Positions 7,625 through 16,253 of a stretch of DNA of 64,000 bases are shown piece by piece. The position numbers and the translations under genes are program-made. Origin of the DNA: Pseudomonadales bacterium (GTDB lineage Bacteria > Pseudomonadota > Gammaproteobacteria > Pseudomonadales > Azotimanducaceae); NCBI GenBank assembly GCA_028285415.1, contig JANQPF010000013.1:62001-126000 (forward strand), in the 5' to 3' direction. Positions within the stretch are counted from its first letter, which is position 1; each line of letters starts with the position of its first letter. The notes beneath the pieces are model-generated. The model saw nothing but the letters and a program-made list of their open reading frames with translations, made no database searches and had not been told where the DNA came from.

Positions 7625-8686
7625 ATGAAACGAGCAATGCTGCTTTCGCTGCTTGGTCTGACAGCACACTGCACGACCGTTCTCGCCGAGCCGTATTTTG
7701 CAGTCCGAGACGGCCTCGCTTGCGCAAGCTGCCACGTCAATCCAACCGGTGGCGGTCTGCGTAACGCCTTCGGCAATGTATACGCCCAGCAACAGCTGCC
7801 CGCAAACCCGGAGACATCGAGTCCTTGGACGGGTACGTTGGCCGAGCGGTTTGCGCTCGGCGGGAATCTTCGCGCAGCCGGTTCACAAACGGATCTGGAT
7901 GACCGCGACGACAGCCTCGATTTTGGCGTCGAGCGGGCGACGCTCTATGCCGCGGCAACCCTGAACGAGCACGTCTCACTCTACGTCGACCAGCAGGTGG
8001 CGCCAGGTGGATCTCTCAATCGTGAAGCCTGGCTCAAGTTCACACGAGACGACTGGTACGTCAAAGCCGGCCGCATGTTCCTGCCATACGGATGGCGGCT
8101 CGAGGACAACACCGCTCTGGTACGACAGACGACCGGTACCAGCATGCTGCAAGGGGACGACGGCGTCGAGTTCGGCTACGCAAGCGGCCGCCTCAGCGCG
8201 CAGCTTGCAGTCACAAACGGCGCCGGTGGCGGACCCGAGCAGGACGATGGCAAGCAGGTCGTGTTGTCCGCACTCTGGATGCACGGTTCATGGCAGGCGG
8301 GCTTGAGCGCGCTCGACAACAACACCGACGGTATCGACCGCACCGCGTACGGTCTTTTTGGCGGGGTCAGGACCGGTCCGGTCGCATGGCTTGCCGAGTA
8401 CAACCATATCGACAGCAGCGGCGCGCCGGCTGGAGACATCGATCAACAGGTTGCGCTGCTCGAGGCCAACTGGCTCGTGCGCAGCGGTCACAACCTGAAG
8501 TTGACCCTGGAGCACCTCGCCTTCGACGAGGACCTCGACGATCAGTCCAGGGTCAGCCTGGTGTACGAATACTTTCCGTGGCCGTTCGCGCAGATTCGCG
8601 CCGGGATAAGGAAACGCGACGACGATTCTGACAATCCCGTCACCAACAGCGAAACGGTGTTTCTGGAGCTGCACGGTTACTTCTGA
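7625..8686 (+). CDS. Outer-membrane porin with N-terminal CXXCH motif, 353 aa
   Basis: After a signal peptide ending TTVLAEP the mature start reads LACASCHVNPTGGGLRNAFG. Cys33, Cys36 and His37 form a CXXCH site. The remainder is a phosphate-selective-porin-like beta barrel (GRMFLPYGWRLEDNTALVRQ, GVEFGYASGRLSAQLAV, and a C-terminal Phe ending FLELHGYF, the usual outer-membrane signature). The length fits a 16-strand barrel. It is translationally coupled to the CHRD gene. If the motif binds haem, the pair would be a porin-cytochrome-like unit. Otherwise the cysteines may form a disulfide plug. Confidence 0.75.
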   Translation: MKRAMLLSLLGLTAHCTTVLAEPYFAVRDGLACASCHVNPTGGGLRNAFGNVYAQQQLPANPETSSPWTGTLAERFALGGNLRAAGSQTDLDDRDDSLDFGVERATLYAAATLNEHVSLYVDQQVAPGGSLNREAWLKFTRDDWYVKAGRMFLPYGWRLEDNTALVRQTTGTSMLQGDDGVEFGYASGRLSAQLAVTNGAGGGPEQDDGKQVVLSALWMHGSWQAGLSALDNNTDGIDRTAYGLFGGVRTGPVAWLAEYNHIDSSGAPAGDIDQQVALLEANWLVRSGHNLKLTLEHLAFDEDLDDQSRVSLVYEYFPWPFAQIRAGIRKRDDDSDNPVTNSETVFLELHGYF

Positions 8687-8705
8687 GGGATCGCCTCCCA
8701 ACCCG

Positions 8706-8730
8706 CGGCTGCCCTGACGACAGGCAGCCG
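8706..8730 (+). terminator. Terminator hairpin after porin gene
   Basis: CGGCTGCC (8706-8713) pairs with GGCAGCCG (8723-8730), 8 bp, followed by CTTT. It lies 20 nt after the porin stop. Confidence 0.6.
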
Positions 8731-8734
8731 CTTT

Positions 8735-8768
8735 GCGCCGGAATCCGGACGGCCCCGGATTCCGGCGC
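8735..8768. terminator. Second, bidirectional terminator hairpin
   Basis: A perfect 14-bp stem: GCGCCGGAATCCGG (8735-8748) with CCGGATTCCGGCGC (8755-8768) and a 6-nt loop, followed by CTTT. It sits between convergent genes ending at 8686 and 8798, so it probably serves both. Confidence 0.7.
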
Positions 8769-8797
8769 CTTTGTCGAGTTCAGGAAGCTTCGGCGGC

Positions 8798-9409
8798 TCA
8801 GCATTCAGCCGCGTTCGCCTTGATCCACGTCACCAGAGGTTCGAACCACGCATCCAGCGGGCGATAGAAGGCACCATGTTCCAGGCCGGTTGCCAGGGGT
8901 ATCTCACAGGTCTTTGCCGGGCTTCTTGCGAATAGCTCTGCGCAAGATCCCGCCGCATCGCTCGTTTCGTACTGGGACAAGATAGTGCCGTGAACCCGCA
9001 CGTCTTCGTAGCGCGCCAACCAACTTCCACACACAGCCTGAAAGACAAATCTCAATCGCTCATCCGCAAGCTGCTGAGACACCAGAATGGCAATCTGCGC
9101 TCCCTTGGAAAACCCGATCACAACGATGTCGTTCGGTGCGGTTCCCTTCTCAATCAGAGATCGAATCAGTTCGGCGGTAGCTGCCGCGTATTCCACTCTG
9201 TCCGTGTCTGGCGGACGTACCTCGCTGAGAACCGTGTGTCCGCTTTCCCTGAGTTTGGACACGATACTTCCGTACTCGTATGTCCCGTATCGCGGGTGAA
9301 CGGCGTTATCTCCCTTGTCCTCGACGATCTTTCCATGCAGATAGATCACCGTGGCTGCATCTGAACTGATGGACCAACATAGGAGCACGAACGTGAGGAT
9401 CAAGCGCAT
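8798..9409 (-). CDS. Secreted alpha/beta hydrolase, 203 aa
   Basis: The ATG at 9409 gives the signal peptide MRLILTFVLLCWSISSDAA. The upstream in-frame extension lacks signal character and was dropped. The mature protein has VIYLHGKIVED (oxyanion loop), a nucleophile elbow GFSKGAQ (G-x-S-x-G) and a late histidine in LEHGAFYRPLDAW, matching an alpha/beta hydrolase triad. Predicted periplasmic. The substrate is unknown. It is monocistronic, convergent with the porin gene. Confidence 0.75.
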   Translation of the reverse strand: MRLILTFVLLCWSISSDAATVIYLHGKIVEDKGDNAVHPRYGTYEYGSIVSKLRESGHTVLSEVRPPDTDRVEYAAATAELIRSLIEKGTAPNDIVVIGFSKGAQIAILVSQQLADERLRFVFQAVCGSWLARYEDVRVHGTILSQYETSDAAGSCAELFARSPAKTCEIPLATGLEHGAFYRPLDAWFEPLVTWIKANAAEC

Positions 9410-9522
9410 GCCTGGGAGCTTGGACCAGCCGCACTCTTGCCGCAACTCCCGCAACCCGGCAAGTACCCAATCCTGGGAACCGATGATTTACCATCCATTC
9501 AACAAATTCGGCGTTACCAGCT

Positions 9523-10425
9523 ATGGATGACCATTTGACCGACGTGCTGGCGTTTTACGATCTCGGGGAACTGCTGAAGTATCGCAGAGCCGGAGGCTTT
9601 GCGAACGAAAACTACTTTGTCACGACGAGTACAGGAAAGTACGTCATTAAGTTCCTGAGGGAACACACCGCTTCACACGTGGACTCGGAACTCACTTATC
9701 TTCAACGGCTCAGCCAAAATCATTTCCCGGCGGTCGCTTACATCGCAACCAGCCACGGCGACCGTGTCTACGAAAAAGGCGATGCCGCCGCAGTTGCCAT
9801 GCACAGGATCGAAGGAGCAGCGCCAGAGCGGTCTCATACGACAACCGCAGCCATGGGCGTTGCTCTGGCGCAGCTGCACGCCGTTCCGATCAGCGGGCTC
9901 AGCCCTCGCGTCAGTTTCCTCGATGCGTCGTTCGTCGATGGGGCACTCAATGAGCTGGACGGCCTGGTTCCAGCCGGGGACCTGCAACCTTACATAGATG
10001 CATCACGCCAACTGGCAGATTTCCGGTCCTCACTGCCCAGCAAAACGCGAAGCATCATCCACTGTGATTTCACACCCAACAACTGCCTGTTCCAACAAGA
10101 TCGACTCGTCGCCGTCATCGATTGGGAGGAAGTCACGATCGGCTACCCGCTGTTGGATCTGGCCAATGCGGTTCTTTCCACCTGTTTTGTCGATGCACAA
10201 TTCGACAAGAAGATGTTCGACGCGCTGGCAGACGCATACCGTGAGGAGAGCGGCATCAGCGAGTCTTCGCCAGGCGATCTCGAGCAGGCTCTCAGGTGGG
10301 CTGGACTGACGTTCTCGCTCTGGGTCTACCGGCATTGGGGAGTTCGTTCAAAAGACCCGTTCATCCTGAGCAACAGGCGCTTGTACTGGCGCTACGGCCT
10401 CGAAAACCTCGAGCTGGATTTCTAA
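9523..10425 (+). CDS. APH-fold kinase, homoserine kinase type II-like, 300 aa
   Basis: The Brenner motif IIHCDFTPNN (catalytic Asp and Asn) and the metal-binding IDWEEVTIGYPLLDLA are intact. The N-lobe has GGFANENYFVTTSTGKYVIKF. Overall length and N-terminal pattern match the ThrB/homoserine-kinase-like branch of the aminoglycoside phosphotransferase superfamily. It is cytosolic, standalone, with no threonine-biosynthesis gene nearby, so the true substrate (homoserine, choline-like or other) is open. Resistance should not be inferred. Confidence 0.75.
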   Translation: MDDHLTDVLAFYDLGELLKYRRAGGFANENYFVTTSTGKYVIKFLREHTASHVDSELTYLQRLSQNHFPAVAYIATSHGDRVYEKGDAAAVAMHRIEGAAPERSHTTTAAMGVALAQLHAVPISGLSPRVSFLDASFVDGALNELDGLVPAGDLQPYIDASRQLADFRSSLPSKTRSIIHCDFTPNNCLFQQDRLVAVIDWEEVTIGYPLLDLANAVLSTCFVDAQFDKKMFDALADAYREESGISESSPGDLEQALRWAGLTFSLWVYRHWGVRSKDPFILSNRRLYWRYGLENLELDF

Positions 10426-10452
10426 CCAGACGTTCTATTCGAGCGTCTGGTT
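10424..10452. terminator. Bidirectional terminator hairpin
   Basis: AACCAGACG (10424-10432) pairs with CGTCTGGTT (10444-10452), 9 bp. It overlaps the stop codons of the two convergent genes. Confidence 0.6.
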
Positions 10453-11118
10453 CAATCGATATCCGAGACCGTGAACCGTTTCGATGAAAGGCACACCGTC
10501 CAGGCTCGATAGCTTCTTCCTCAACCTGCTTATGTAGACGTCTACGACATTGGTTTGCGGATCTTTGTCGATACCCCAGATGTTATTGAGTATCCGCTCG
10601 CGACTTAGAATCCGCTCCGGATCCGACATCAAGAGTTCAAGCACGGCCAACTCCTTAGCCGTGCACTCAACCGGATCGTTCCTCAACGTTACCGCCATCG
10701 CGCGCAAGTCGAAGACGACCTCCCCAGCTCGCAATACGTGATCGACGTCGGTCTGCGTCTGGGCACGACGCCCTACCGCCTCGATGCGCGCCAGCAGCTC
10801 GTCGAGGTCGAACGGCTTGGTAATGTAGTCATCCGCGCCCATCCGCAGACCGCGCACGGTGTCTTCAGCCGTGTCCAAAGCGGTCAACATGATCACGGAC
10901 ACGTTTACCCGGCGCATTCGCAACGCCTGACAGACTTCCAATCCCGACATACCGGGCAGCATGAGATCAAGCAGGACGAGGTTAAAATCGCCATTCTCAG
11001 CGAGCTCCAATCCGGCGAGGCCATCGCTGGCTGTGGTCGTGATGTGTCCTTCGGACTTCAGCGCTCGCTGCAGAAAATCGGAGATTCTTGCATCGTCTTC
11101 GACAATCAACACCCGCAC
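10435..11118 (-). CDS. OmpR/PhoB-family response regulator, 227 aa
   Basis: The receiver domain starts MRVLIVEDDARISDFL with phosphoacceptor Asp in LVLLDLMLPG, then MLTALD and TKPFDLDELLARI. A winged-helix Trans_reg_C domain follows (LTAKEL-like ECTAKELAVLELLM, VDVYISRLRKKL, ETVHGLGYRL). The GTG start lies 15 nt after the kinase stop, forming a two-gene operon on the minus strand. Regulon unknown; outer-membrane protein genes lie just upstream. Confidence 0.92.
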   Translation of the reverse strand: MRVLIVEDDARISDFLQRALKSEGHITTTASDGLAGLELAENGDFNLVLLDLMLPGMSGLEVCQALRMRRVNVSVIMLTALDTAEDTVRGLRMGADDYITKPFDLDELLARIEAVGRRAQTQTDVDHVLRAGEVVFDLRAMAVTLRNDPVECTAKELAVLELLMSDPERILSRERILNNIWGIDKDPQTNVVDVYISRLRKKLSSLDGVPFIETVHGLGYRLNQTLE

Positions 11119-11133
11119 GCGATTGCCCCGACT

Positions 11134-12726
11134 TTAATCATGAACCGGTAGACGCACGAGAGCGGTCATCCCGTCCGCTTCTCGCTTCAGTTCGATGGAA
11201 CCTTCGTGAGCTTCGACAATGGCTTTGGCAACCGGCAAGCCCAATCCACTCCCTTCGGTTCTGTCGGAGGTTTCATCACCCCGGTAGAACCTATCGAATA
11301 CCTTCGGCAGGTCCCCTTCGCTCAGCACCGCGCCACGATCGCGCACCTCAAAAACCGCATGACTGCCTTGGCGTGCGAGCTTGATCGACAACTCCTGCCG
11401 GGTGTCTGAATACCGGATCGCGTTGTCTATCAGAATGGCGAACACCTGCCGCAGACGACCTGAGTCGCCTCTCGTAAACGTGCACTGCCGAGGCAGATCC
11501 TGCGTCATTGCCAACTCCTTCTTTGACAGCGCGCTTCTGAAATCCGCGCACACGTCTCTGATCAGTTCCAGCAGCTCAACCGATTTGTGTTCCATCAGAA
11601 GATTGCCTTCCTCCGCGCGGGCGATGAGGAGCAGGTCTTTGACGAGACGGTTCGTATGAATCGCCTGATCTCGAACTCGAGTGAGCGCCTCACAATACTC
11701 TTCAGAACTTTTGTCAGAACCGCGCATCACCATCTCCGCTTCACCCTGAATGAGCGTGAGCGGCGTGCGGAGCTCATGACTGATGTCCGCTAGAAATCTA
11801 CGCCGTGCAGCATCCGCATTACGAAGCTGGCCCAACGTGTGAGACAGTTCCTGCGTGCGTTCTGCAACCTGACGCTCCAGCGACGCTTGCGATTGACGGG
11901 CTTCGGTCCTGCGCGCGGACAGCTCCGCCGCCATGCGATTGAACGCATCAGCGAGGCGGCTGAACTCCAGATCCGGCAAGTCCACCAGCCGATGTTCCAG
12001 GTCACCTGAGGTGAACGCTTCTGCCGCGTCCTGCAGCTTCGAGAGAGACATCCGCAAACTCCGTGAAATCACGACAGCCGCCAACGTGCCCAACACCAGT
12101 GTGATCAAAATGGCGGTCGGGAGAAAGCGGCCGATGAACTCGCTCAGGGCAATGGCGTCAGCTTGTGTGGACTCGACGATGACACGCTCGATGGCAATGG
12201 CCTCGTCTATCAGACGATTGAAGCGGCCCGCTACTTCCTGGCTTTGCAGTTTGGCCAGCTCTTCCTGAGCCGCCTGCAGGTCGCCCGCCTCCACCCCCTG
12301 GCGAATCGTCGCCCCACCCTGGATGATGCGTTCAACAATCGACTCTATCTGGGAAAGGCGCTCCAGTTTTTCCGCAAAGTCAGGCTGCCCATCTAAGGCG
12401 TTTTCCACCTCGAGATTACGTTGGGTCTCGGTCAGCGCAGCCCAGAGAAGCTTCTCGTTCGCCAACCGCTCTTCGACATCTCCCACGTAACGAGTGGCGA
12501 CAATCTGGCCAACCGCGTTCAGCTTCCTGTACGTGTGGTCTGAAATTGCCTGGAAGCTGGACAATACCTTGTTGGCATTGACGCTGCGTTGGAGATGGTA
12601 CTGGTATTGCTCCGTGCTGACGTACAGCGATATCGCCAGCGCGGCAATCGTCAAAACAAGTACGCCCGCGCCGGAGATGAGCTTAATACCAAAGCTGGGA
12701 AGTATTCGTTTTAAGCTCATCACCAT
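11134..12726 (-). CDS. Membrane sensor histidine kinase with HAMP domain, 530 aa
   Basis: Order: transmembrane helix (about 15-35), a helical periplasmic sensor (about 36-195), a second helix (about 200-220), HAMP (ISRSLRMSLSKLQDAAEAF), a coiled coil, HisKA (FLADISHELRTPLTLI), and HATPase with DNAIRYS (N box), EVRDRGA (G1) and GSGLGLPVAKAIV. It is the partner of the adjacent OmpR-type regulator. The start may be ATG 12726 or ATG 12720. Confidence 0.92.
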   Translation of the reverse strand: MVMSLKRILPSFGIKLISGAGVLVLTIAALAISLYVSTEQYQYHLQRSVNANKVLSSFQAISDHTYRKLNAVGQIVATRYVGDVEERLANEKLLWAALTETQRNLEVENALDGQPDFAEKLERLSQIESIVERIIQGGATIRQGVEAGDLQAAQEELAKLQSQEVAGRFNRLIDEAIAIERVIVESTQADAIALSEFIGRFLPTAILITLVLGTLAAVVISRSLRMSLSKLQDAAEAFTSGDLEHRLVDLPDLEFSRLADAFNRMAAELSARRTEARQSQASLERQVAERTQELSHTLGQLRNADAARRRFLADISHELRTPLTLIQGEAEMVMRGSDKSSEEYCEALTRVRDQAIHTNRLVKDLLLIARAEEGNLLMEHKSVELLELIRDVCADFRSALSKKELAMTQDLPRQCTFTRGDSGRLRQVFAILIDNAIRYSDTRQELSIKLARQGSHAVFEVRDRGAVLSEGDLPKVFDRFYRGDETSDRTEGSGLGLPVAKAIVEAHEGSIELKREADGMTALVRLPVHD

Positions 12727-12785
12727 GCGTGCAATCTGCCTGTCTCGACGATGCTATAAGGTACCGCCCCCGGCCACCACAGGTT

Positions 12786-13460
12786 TCAGAAGCGCCAGCC
12801 AAACGTCAGCTGATAGACGAACGGATCAATCTCGACATCCGTTGTGAGGCGATTGGCGGGAAATCTGAAATCTGCATCCGTATCAATGTCGATCCACCAG
12901 ATGCTGGCATTAATGAACGCTTTGTCGTTCAACATGTAATCCATACCCACCTGCGCACTCAGCCCCCATGACGGGTCCAGCTCCAAAGAGCCGTTGCCGA
13001 GCACGCCTTCCAATTGACTGTCCACATCTTCTTCGAAAAACAGCGTGTAGTTGATGCCCGCTCCGACATACGGCTGAAAGCGACTGGCACTGTCATTGAT
13101 GTAGTAGAGCAACGATACCGTCGGCGGGAGATGTTTCGTTTCCCCGGCATCTACTTCGCCGAGGCCCAGGTCGCCCGTTTCCGCGGAAATGTCGTGCTTG
13201 AACGGCGTCGATGCCAGCACCTCCACAGCAATCCGATCGGTCAACATGTAAGCAAACGTCAAGCCAAGCTGCGTATTATCATCCACGTCGGCCTCGGAGG
13301 AACCTACCGCAACCCCATCGAGGACCAACGCGGAACTGCTGGCATCGGGATCGACGTTCGCGAGCCCCGCCCGCACCAGCAAAGAACCCTGCTCATGCGC
13401 AAACGCATTCGAAGCGAACAGAGCCGCCAGAACAAAAATAGAAACTGAATACTTAGCCAC
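12786..13460 (-). CDS. OmpW-family outer-membrane protein, 224 aa
   Basis: The signal peptide MAKYSVSIFVLAALFASNAFA is followed by the OmpW pattern GSLLVRAGLANVDPDASS, LAYMLTDRIAVEVLASTPF-like and PTVSLLYYI, ending in FGWRF. The length matches eight-stranded OmpW barrels, which form hydrophobic channels. It is followed on the same strand by the two-component genes after about 60 nt. Its own upstream neighbour is another outer-membrane protein gene. Confidence 0.85.
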   Translation of the reverse strand: MAKYSVSIFVLAALFASNAFAHEQGSLLVRAGLANVDPDASSSALVLDGVAVGSSEADVDDNTQLGLTFAYMLTDRIAVEVLASTPFKHDISAETGDLGLGEVDAGETKHLPPTVSLLYYINDSASRFQPYVGAGINYTLFFEEDVDSQLEGVLGNGSLELDPSWGLSAQVGMDYMLNDKAFINASIWWIDIDTDADFRFPANRLTTDVEIDPFVYQLTFGWRF

Positions 13461-13499
13461 CTTTATTACCTCTTCAAAATTTGTATTACTTCAAAACCA

Positions 13500-14228
13500 C
13501 TAGATCCGATATTTGAGGTGCAGCCTGAAGGTGTGATCCGAGGCCGAATCGGAAAGCCCGGCGTGATAGCTCGCCTCTGCCTTCACATCAAAAAGGGAGA
13601 ACTTCACGATGGGCCCGAGCGTATGCTCCTGCTCATCAAAACTTCCGACATCCGCGGTTGTGTTCAAGTCGTTGAACATCTCGAGACCCACTCGCACGCC
13701 GTTGTTCAGCTTGTAGCTGGCCTGCCATCGGGTTTCCAACAACAACCCGGCTTCAGCGCCGGAGTCAAACTGCTTTCCTGTCAGCACGTTCGAACGGAGT
13801 TGCCAGTTCGGCGTCACATCAACTTTGCCCGTCCATGCAACGCGCACTCTCGAGGGGAGGTCATCCCCTTCTGCAAGCTGCAGCTCGAAGCGCAACGCGC
13901 TGTCAAATCCTGCCGCTTCGTCCTCGTGCAGCTGATGCTGCAGCTCGAGCCGTGCATAGCGAAACTCCAACCCGCTTTCCTTGTCACTCTGCTGAGCAAT
14001 CAAGCGCCATCGCGTCTGGTCATTGAGCGAATGCTGATAGTGGAGTCGATGAGCGAACGTGTCCGGATCCCGGTCTTCGCCGGGTTCAAAACTGGAGCGA
14101 TATTCCCAGGAGCGGTCACGCTCGCTGACGTCAGGGCTGAAAACGCTACTGGTGTTCGCCAGCGCGTGCTGAGAGGTCAAAGTCAGGACAAGCGCAGCCA
14201 TCACGACGACGGGAGAACATCGAGTCAC
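13500..14228 (-). CDS. Putative outer-membrane beta-barrel protein, 242 aa
   Basis: A signal peptide ending SQHALA is followed by alternating strands (HRLHYQHSLNDQTRWRLIAQ, LEFRYARLELQHQL) and a terminal aromatic strand (HTFRLHLKYRI). The 240-aa length would suit 10-12 strands. No named family is certain. It lies between a terminator and the OmpW gene on the same strand. Confidence 0.65.
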   Translation of the reverse strand: MTRCSPVVVMAALVLTLTSQHALANTSSVFSPDVSERDRSWEYRSSFEPGEDRDPDTFAHRLHYQHSLNDQTRWRLIAQQSDKESGLEFRYARLELQHQLHEDEAAGFDSALRFELQLAEGDDLPSRVRVAWTGKVDVTPNWQLRSNVLTGKQFDSGAEAGLLLETRWQASYKLNNGVRVGLEMFNDLNTTADVGSFDEQEHTLGPIVKFSLFDVKAEASYHAGLSDSASDHTFRLHLKYRI

Positions 14229-14250
14229 AGGTTTTCCTCAAGTGAGAGAA

Positions 14251-14277
14251 AAGCGCTACCCGTCACGGGTAGCGCTT
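14251..14277 (-). terminator. Rho-independent terminator
   Basis: AAGCGCTACCCG (14251-14262) and CGGGTAGCGCTT (14266-14277) form a 12-bp stem with a 3-nt loop. On the minus strand it is followed by TTTTCTC. It terminates the secreted-protein gene at 14307-14816. Confidence 0.8.
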
Positions 14278-14306
14278 CATCGAATCAGGATGATTCAGTC
14301 GCGCTG

Positions 14307-14816
14307 CTAGTTCACAGCGTAAGGCACGGATGAGTGATGCAGGTTGATCTTCAGATCACCGTTCTCATCTTTGACGTAACCGAAGCTGTATTCCACCTTG
14401 GTTTCGTTGCCTTTGGTGTCCGTGAAATAGTAGTTGCCCATCGCCAACGCGGTGTCACCGTCAATCACGATGCCTTCGTTTTCCCATCGCACATCCGTGT
14501 AGGGTGCCAGCGCAAAGCCGTTGTCTTCCGCCATGTCCTGGCCGATGAAGTACGACAGCGCTTCTTTCTTGGTACCTCTGAACTGGTCCACGGAAGCCAG
14601 GGTTGGCTTGAAGAGCACCGTACCTTCATCGAAGCCGTAGAACTGATCAATGTGCTTGATCGCGGCTTCTTTGGGGTTTTCGGCCTTGCCGATCTTGACG
14701 ATGCCGTTACCCCATGCGGCCTGAGCCGCTTCCACGTCCTGGGTGCTGATGTCGCTCGCGTAAGCCGCCGTGAAGGGCATTGCAACGAGTGACAGGAGAA
14801 CTGCTGATTTTTTCAT
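14307..14816 (-). CDS. Secreted SnoaL/DUF4440-like protein, 169 aa
   Basis: The ATG at 14816 follows an AGAGG ribosome binding site and gives the signal peptide MKKSAVLLSLVAMPFTAAYA. The mature part has a cone-shaped alpha+beta pattern (AAIKHIDQFYGFDEGTVLFK, ALSYFIGQD, YTDVRWENEGIVIDGDTA, GYVKDENGDLKINLHHSS) seen in SnoaL/NTF2-like periplasmic proteins. Related proteins are often mislabelled phosphoribosyl-AMP cyclohydrolase; no such motif is seen. A strong own terminator suggests abundant monocistronic expression. Confidence 0.7.
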   Translation of the reverse strand: MKKSAVLLSLVAMPFTAAYASDISTQDVEAAQAAWGNGIVKIGKAENPKEAAIKHIDQFYGFDEGTVLFKPTLASVDQFRGTKKEALSYFIGQDMAEDNGFALAPYTDVRWENEGIVIDGDTALAMGNYYFTDTKGNETKVEYSFGYVKDENGDLKINLHHSSVPYAVN

Positions 14817-15024
14817 GTAGAACCTCTTTTCCAAAAGTTGACCGTTTTCTCCCCCTCCAGGTTGGCTGGAAGAAGAGCGTAATCCTTGCTCGAACGAGAT
14901 TCGTTACTCTCTTTCGAATGCGGGCCATCTTAGGAAAGCGGTCGTTGCATGAATTTAAAAAAACATGAACAGAACCTAAAATTTGGATTAACTCGTTGTG
15001 CTTCGAAGACGAGCGGCACCTGCT

Positions 15025-15912
15025 CTAAGTCGCTTGTTCTGGTGCCGTTGTCTCGCTGTCTTTGACCCAGGGCGCTTTCTGCATGAACTCGATTATGAGT
15101 GCCGCGAGCTTTTCCGGTTGATCCCAGCAGACGAGCGTTTTGCAATTGCTTATCCAGATCAGCTCGGCTGTGGGCACCTCGTCAACGAACCGCTCTGCCA
15201 GCGCCGGCTTGAACGCCCGGTCATCTTCACCCCATGCCACCAATATCGGTATGTTGGTCTCTCGCAAGGCACGCGCTGCACGATTCGTCACCTCGGCGCC
15301 AAAACCCGACAGCACTTTTTGCGCATCCACCCTGATTCGGGCATCCGCAAGCAGTGCATCAGCCCATCGATCGATCTTCACGGCATCGACCACGTTCGTG
15401 AGTCTGCCGAACACAAACGGCAGTCCCCAGAACGCACGGATCTTCAACGCGTGCCCTGCCAGTTTCATCCCACCTGGTATGTGAGGTAGCAAGTTGAAGT
15501 AAGAAAAGAGCTTGGGTGGGAAGTCGTCATACATGTCGCAGTTGGTGAGGACCACGCCGGCAACAACCTCAGGATGATTCGCAGCCAACACCTGACTGAT
15601 GGCACCGCCGCTGTCGTTGCCGACAATCGTTACTCGATCGAGCTGCAGCGCTTTGATCAGATCAACGACAGCGCGGGCGAGACCATCCACCGACAAGTCT
15701 GCGTCACTGCGGGCAGGTAGCCGGTGTGCGCCCATCGGCAGCGTAGGAAAAATACATCGGTATCGATCACTGAGCAGTGCGGGCATTTTGTCCCAGTGTG
15801 AAGCTTCCGCCAGCACCAGATGTAAAAAGACGAGCGCTGGACCCTCACCGACGTCCCGATACTCGATGTCACCCAGGTGCGTGGCGGCAGTTTGCGCTTC
15901 CGGCCAGCTCAT
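15025..15912 (-). CDS. Alpha/beta fold hydrolase, 295 aa
   Basis: HLVLAEASHWDKM, the nucleophile elbow VGNDSGGAIS (here G-N-D-S-G-G, with Asp at the nucleophile place typical of haloalkane dehalogenase/epoxide hydrolase relatives), ILVAWGEDDRAF and a late acidic/histidine region are visible. Cytosolic. It is the last gene of a three-gene operon with 4-nt overlaps (ATGA) after a DUF2834-like protein and a limonene-epoxide-hydrolase-like protein. The operon is divergent from a TetR gene, which suggests catabolism or detoxification of a hydrophobic compound. Confidence 0.8.
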   Translation of the reverse strand: MSWPEAQTAATHLGDIEYRDVGEGPALVFLHLVLAEASHWDKMPALLSDRYRCIFPTLPMGAHRLPARSDADLSVDGLARAVVDLIKALQLDRVTIVGNDSGGAISQVLAANHPEVVAGVVLTNCDMYDDFPPKLFSYFNLLPHIPGGMKLAGHALKIRAFWGLPFVFGRLTNVVDAVKIDRWADALLADARIRVDAQKVLSGFGAEVTNRAARALRETNIPILVAWGEDDRAFKPALAERFVDEVPTAELIWISNCKTLVCWDQPEKLAALIIEFMQKAPWVKDSETTAPEQAT

Positions 15913-16253
15913 GCGTTCGCTCTCTCGGACCCGAGCAGCATCACAGGCAAATTCCCATTTGTGCTGAAGCTGAGATAGAGAAGGTAGATGGTGAGAAACG
16001 GCGCTCCGAAGAAAAACGCCAGCGTACCCAACGCGAGACCCGAAGCAGAAAACTGGTTCCGCCAGGCCGTCCAGACTGCTGACATCGTGAGGAACCCCAA
16101 AAAGTCCACGTTGAACTGCCCGGCCCAGCCCATCTCCCGGATGTCACCGAAGAAATACGGGAATAGATTGATGCCATGCGCCAACACCACCGGGATGGTG
16201 TAGAGCGTGACTGCAACCAGAATCACGGCGAGAAGGATGCGCAGACCGTTCAC
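15909..16253 (-). CDS. Small membrane protein, DUF2834-like, 114 aa
   Basis: Three hydrophobic segments (about 5-28, 48-63, 72-95). The HGINLFPYFFGD, FNVDFLGFL and GAPFLTIYLLY pattern resembles DUF2834 inner-membrane proteins. Function unknown. Overlaps both neighbours by 4 nt, so it is translated as part of the TetR-controlled operon. Confidence 0.65.
   Translation of the reverse strand: MNGLRILLAVILVAVTLYTIPVVLAHGINLFPYFFGDIREMGWAGQFNVDFLGFLTMSAVWTAWRNQFSASGLALGTLAFFFGAPFLTIYLLYLSFSTNGNLPVMLLGSERANA

Noticed and set aside
6764-7792. 342-aa minus-strand ORF opposite the CHRD lipoprotein
   Set aside because: No recognisable domains and no start signal; it is the complement of a clearly coding, domain-bearing gene.
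9523-10425. Aminoglycoside resistance gene
   Set aside because: The APH fold is shared with homoserine and choline kinases; the N-terminal pattern is closer to homoserine kinase type II and there is no resistance context.
14307-14816. Phosphoribosyl-AMP cyclohydrolase (a label often seen on similar secreted proteins)
   Set aside because: There is a signal peptide and SnoaL-like pattern, but no HisI cysteine/aspartate motifs.
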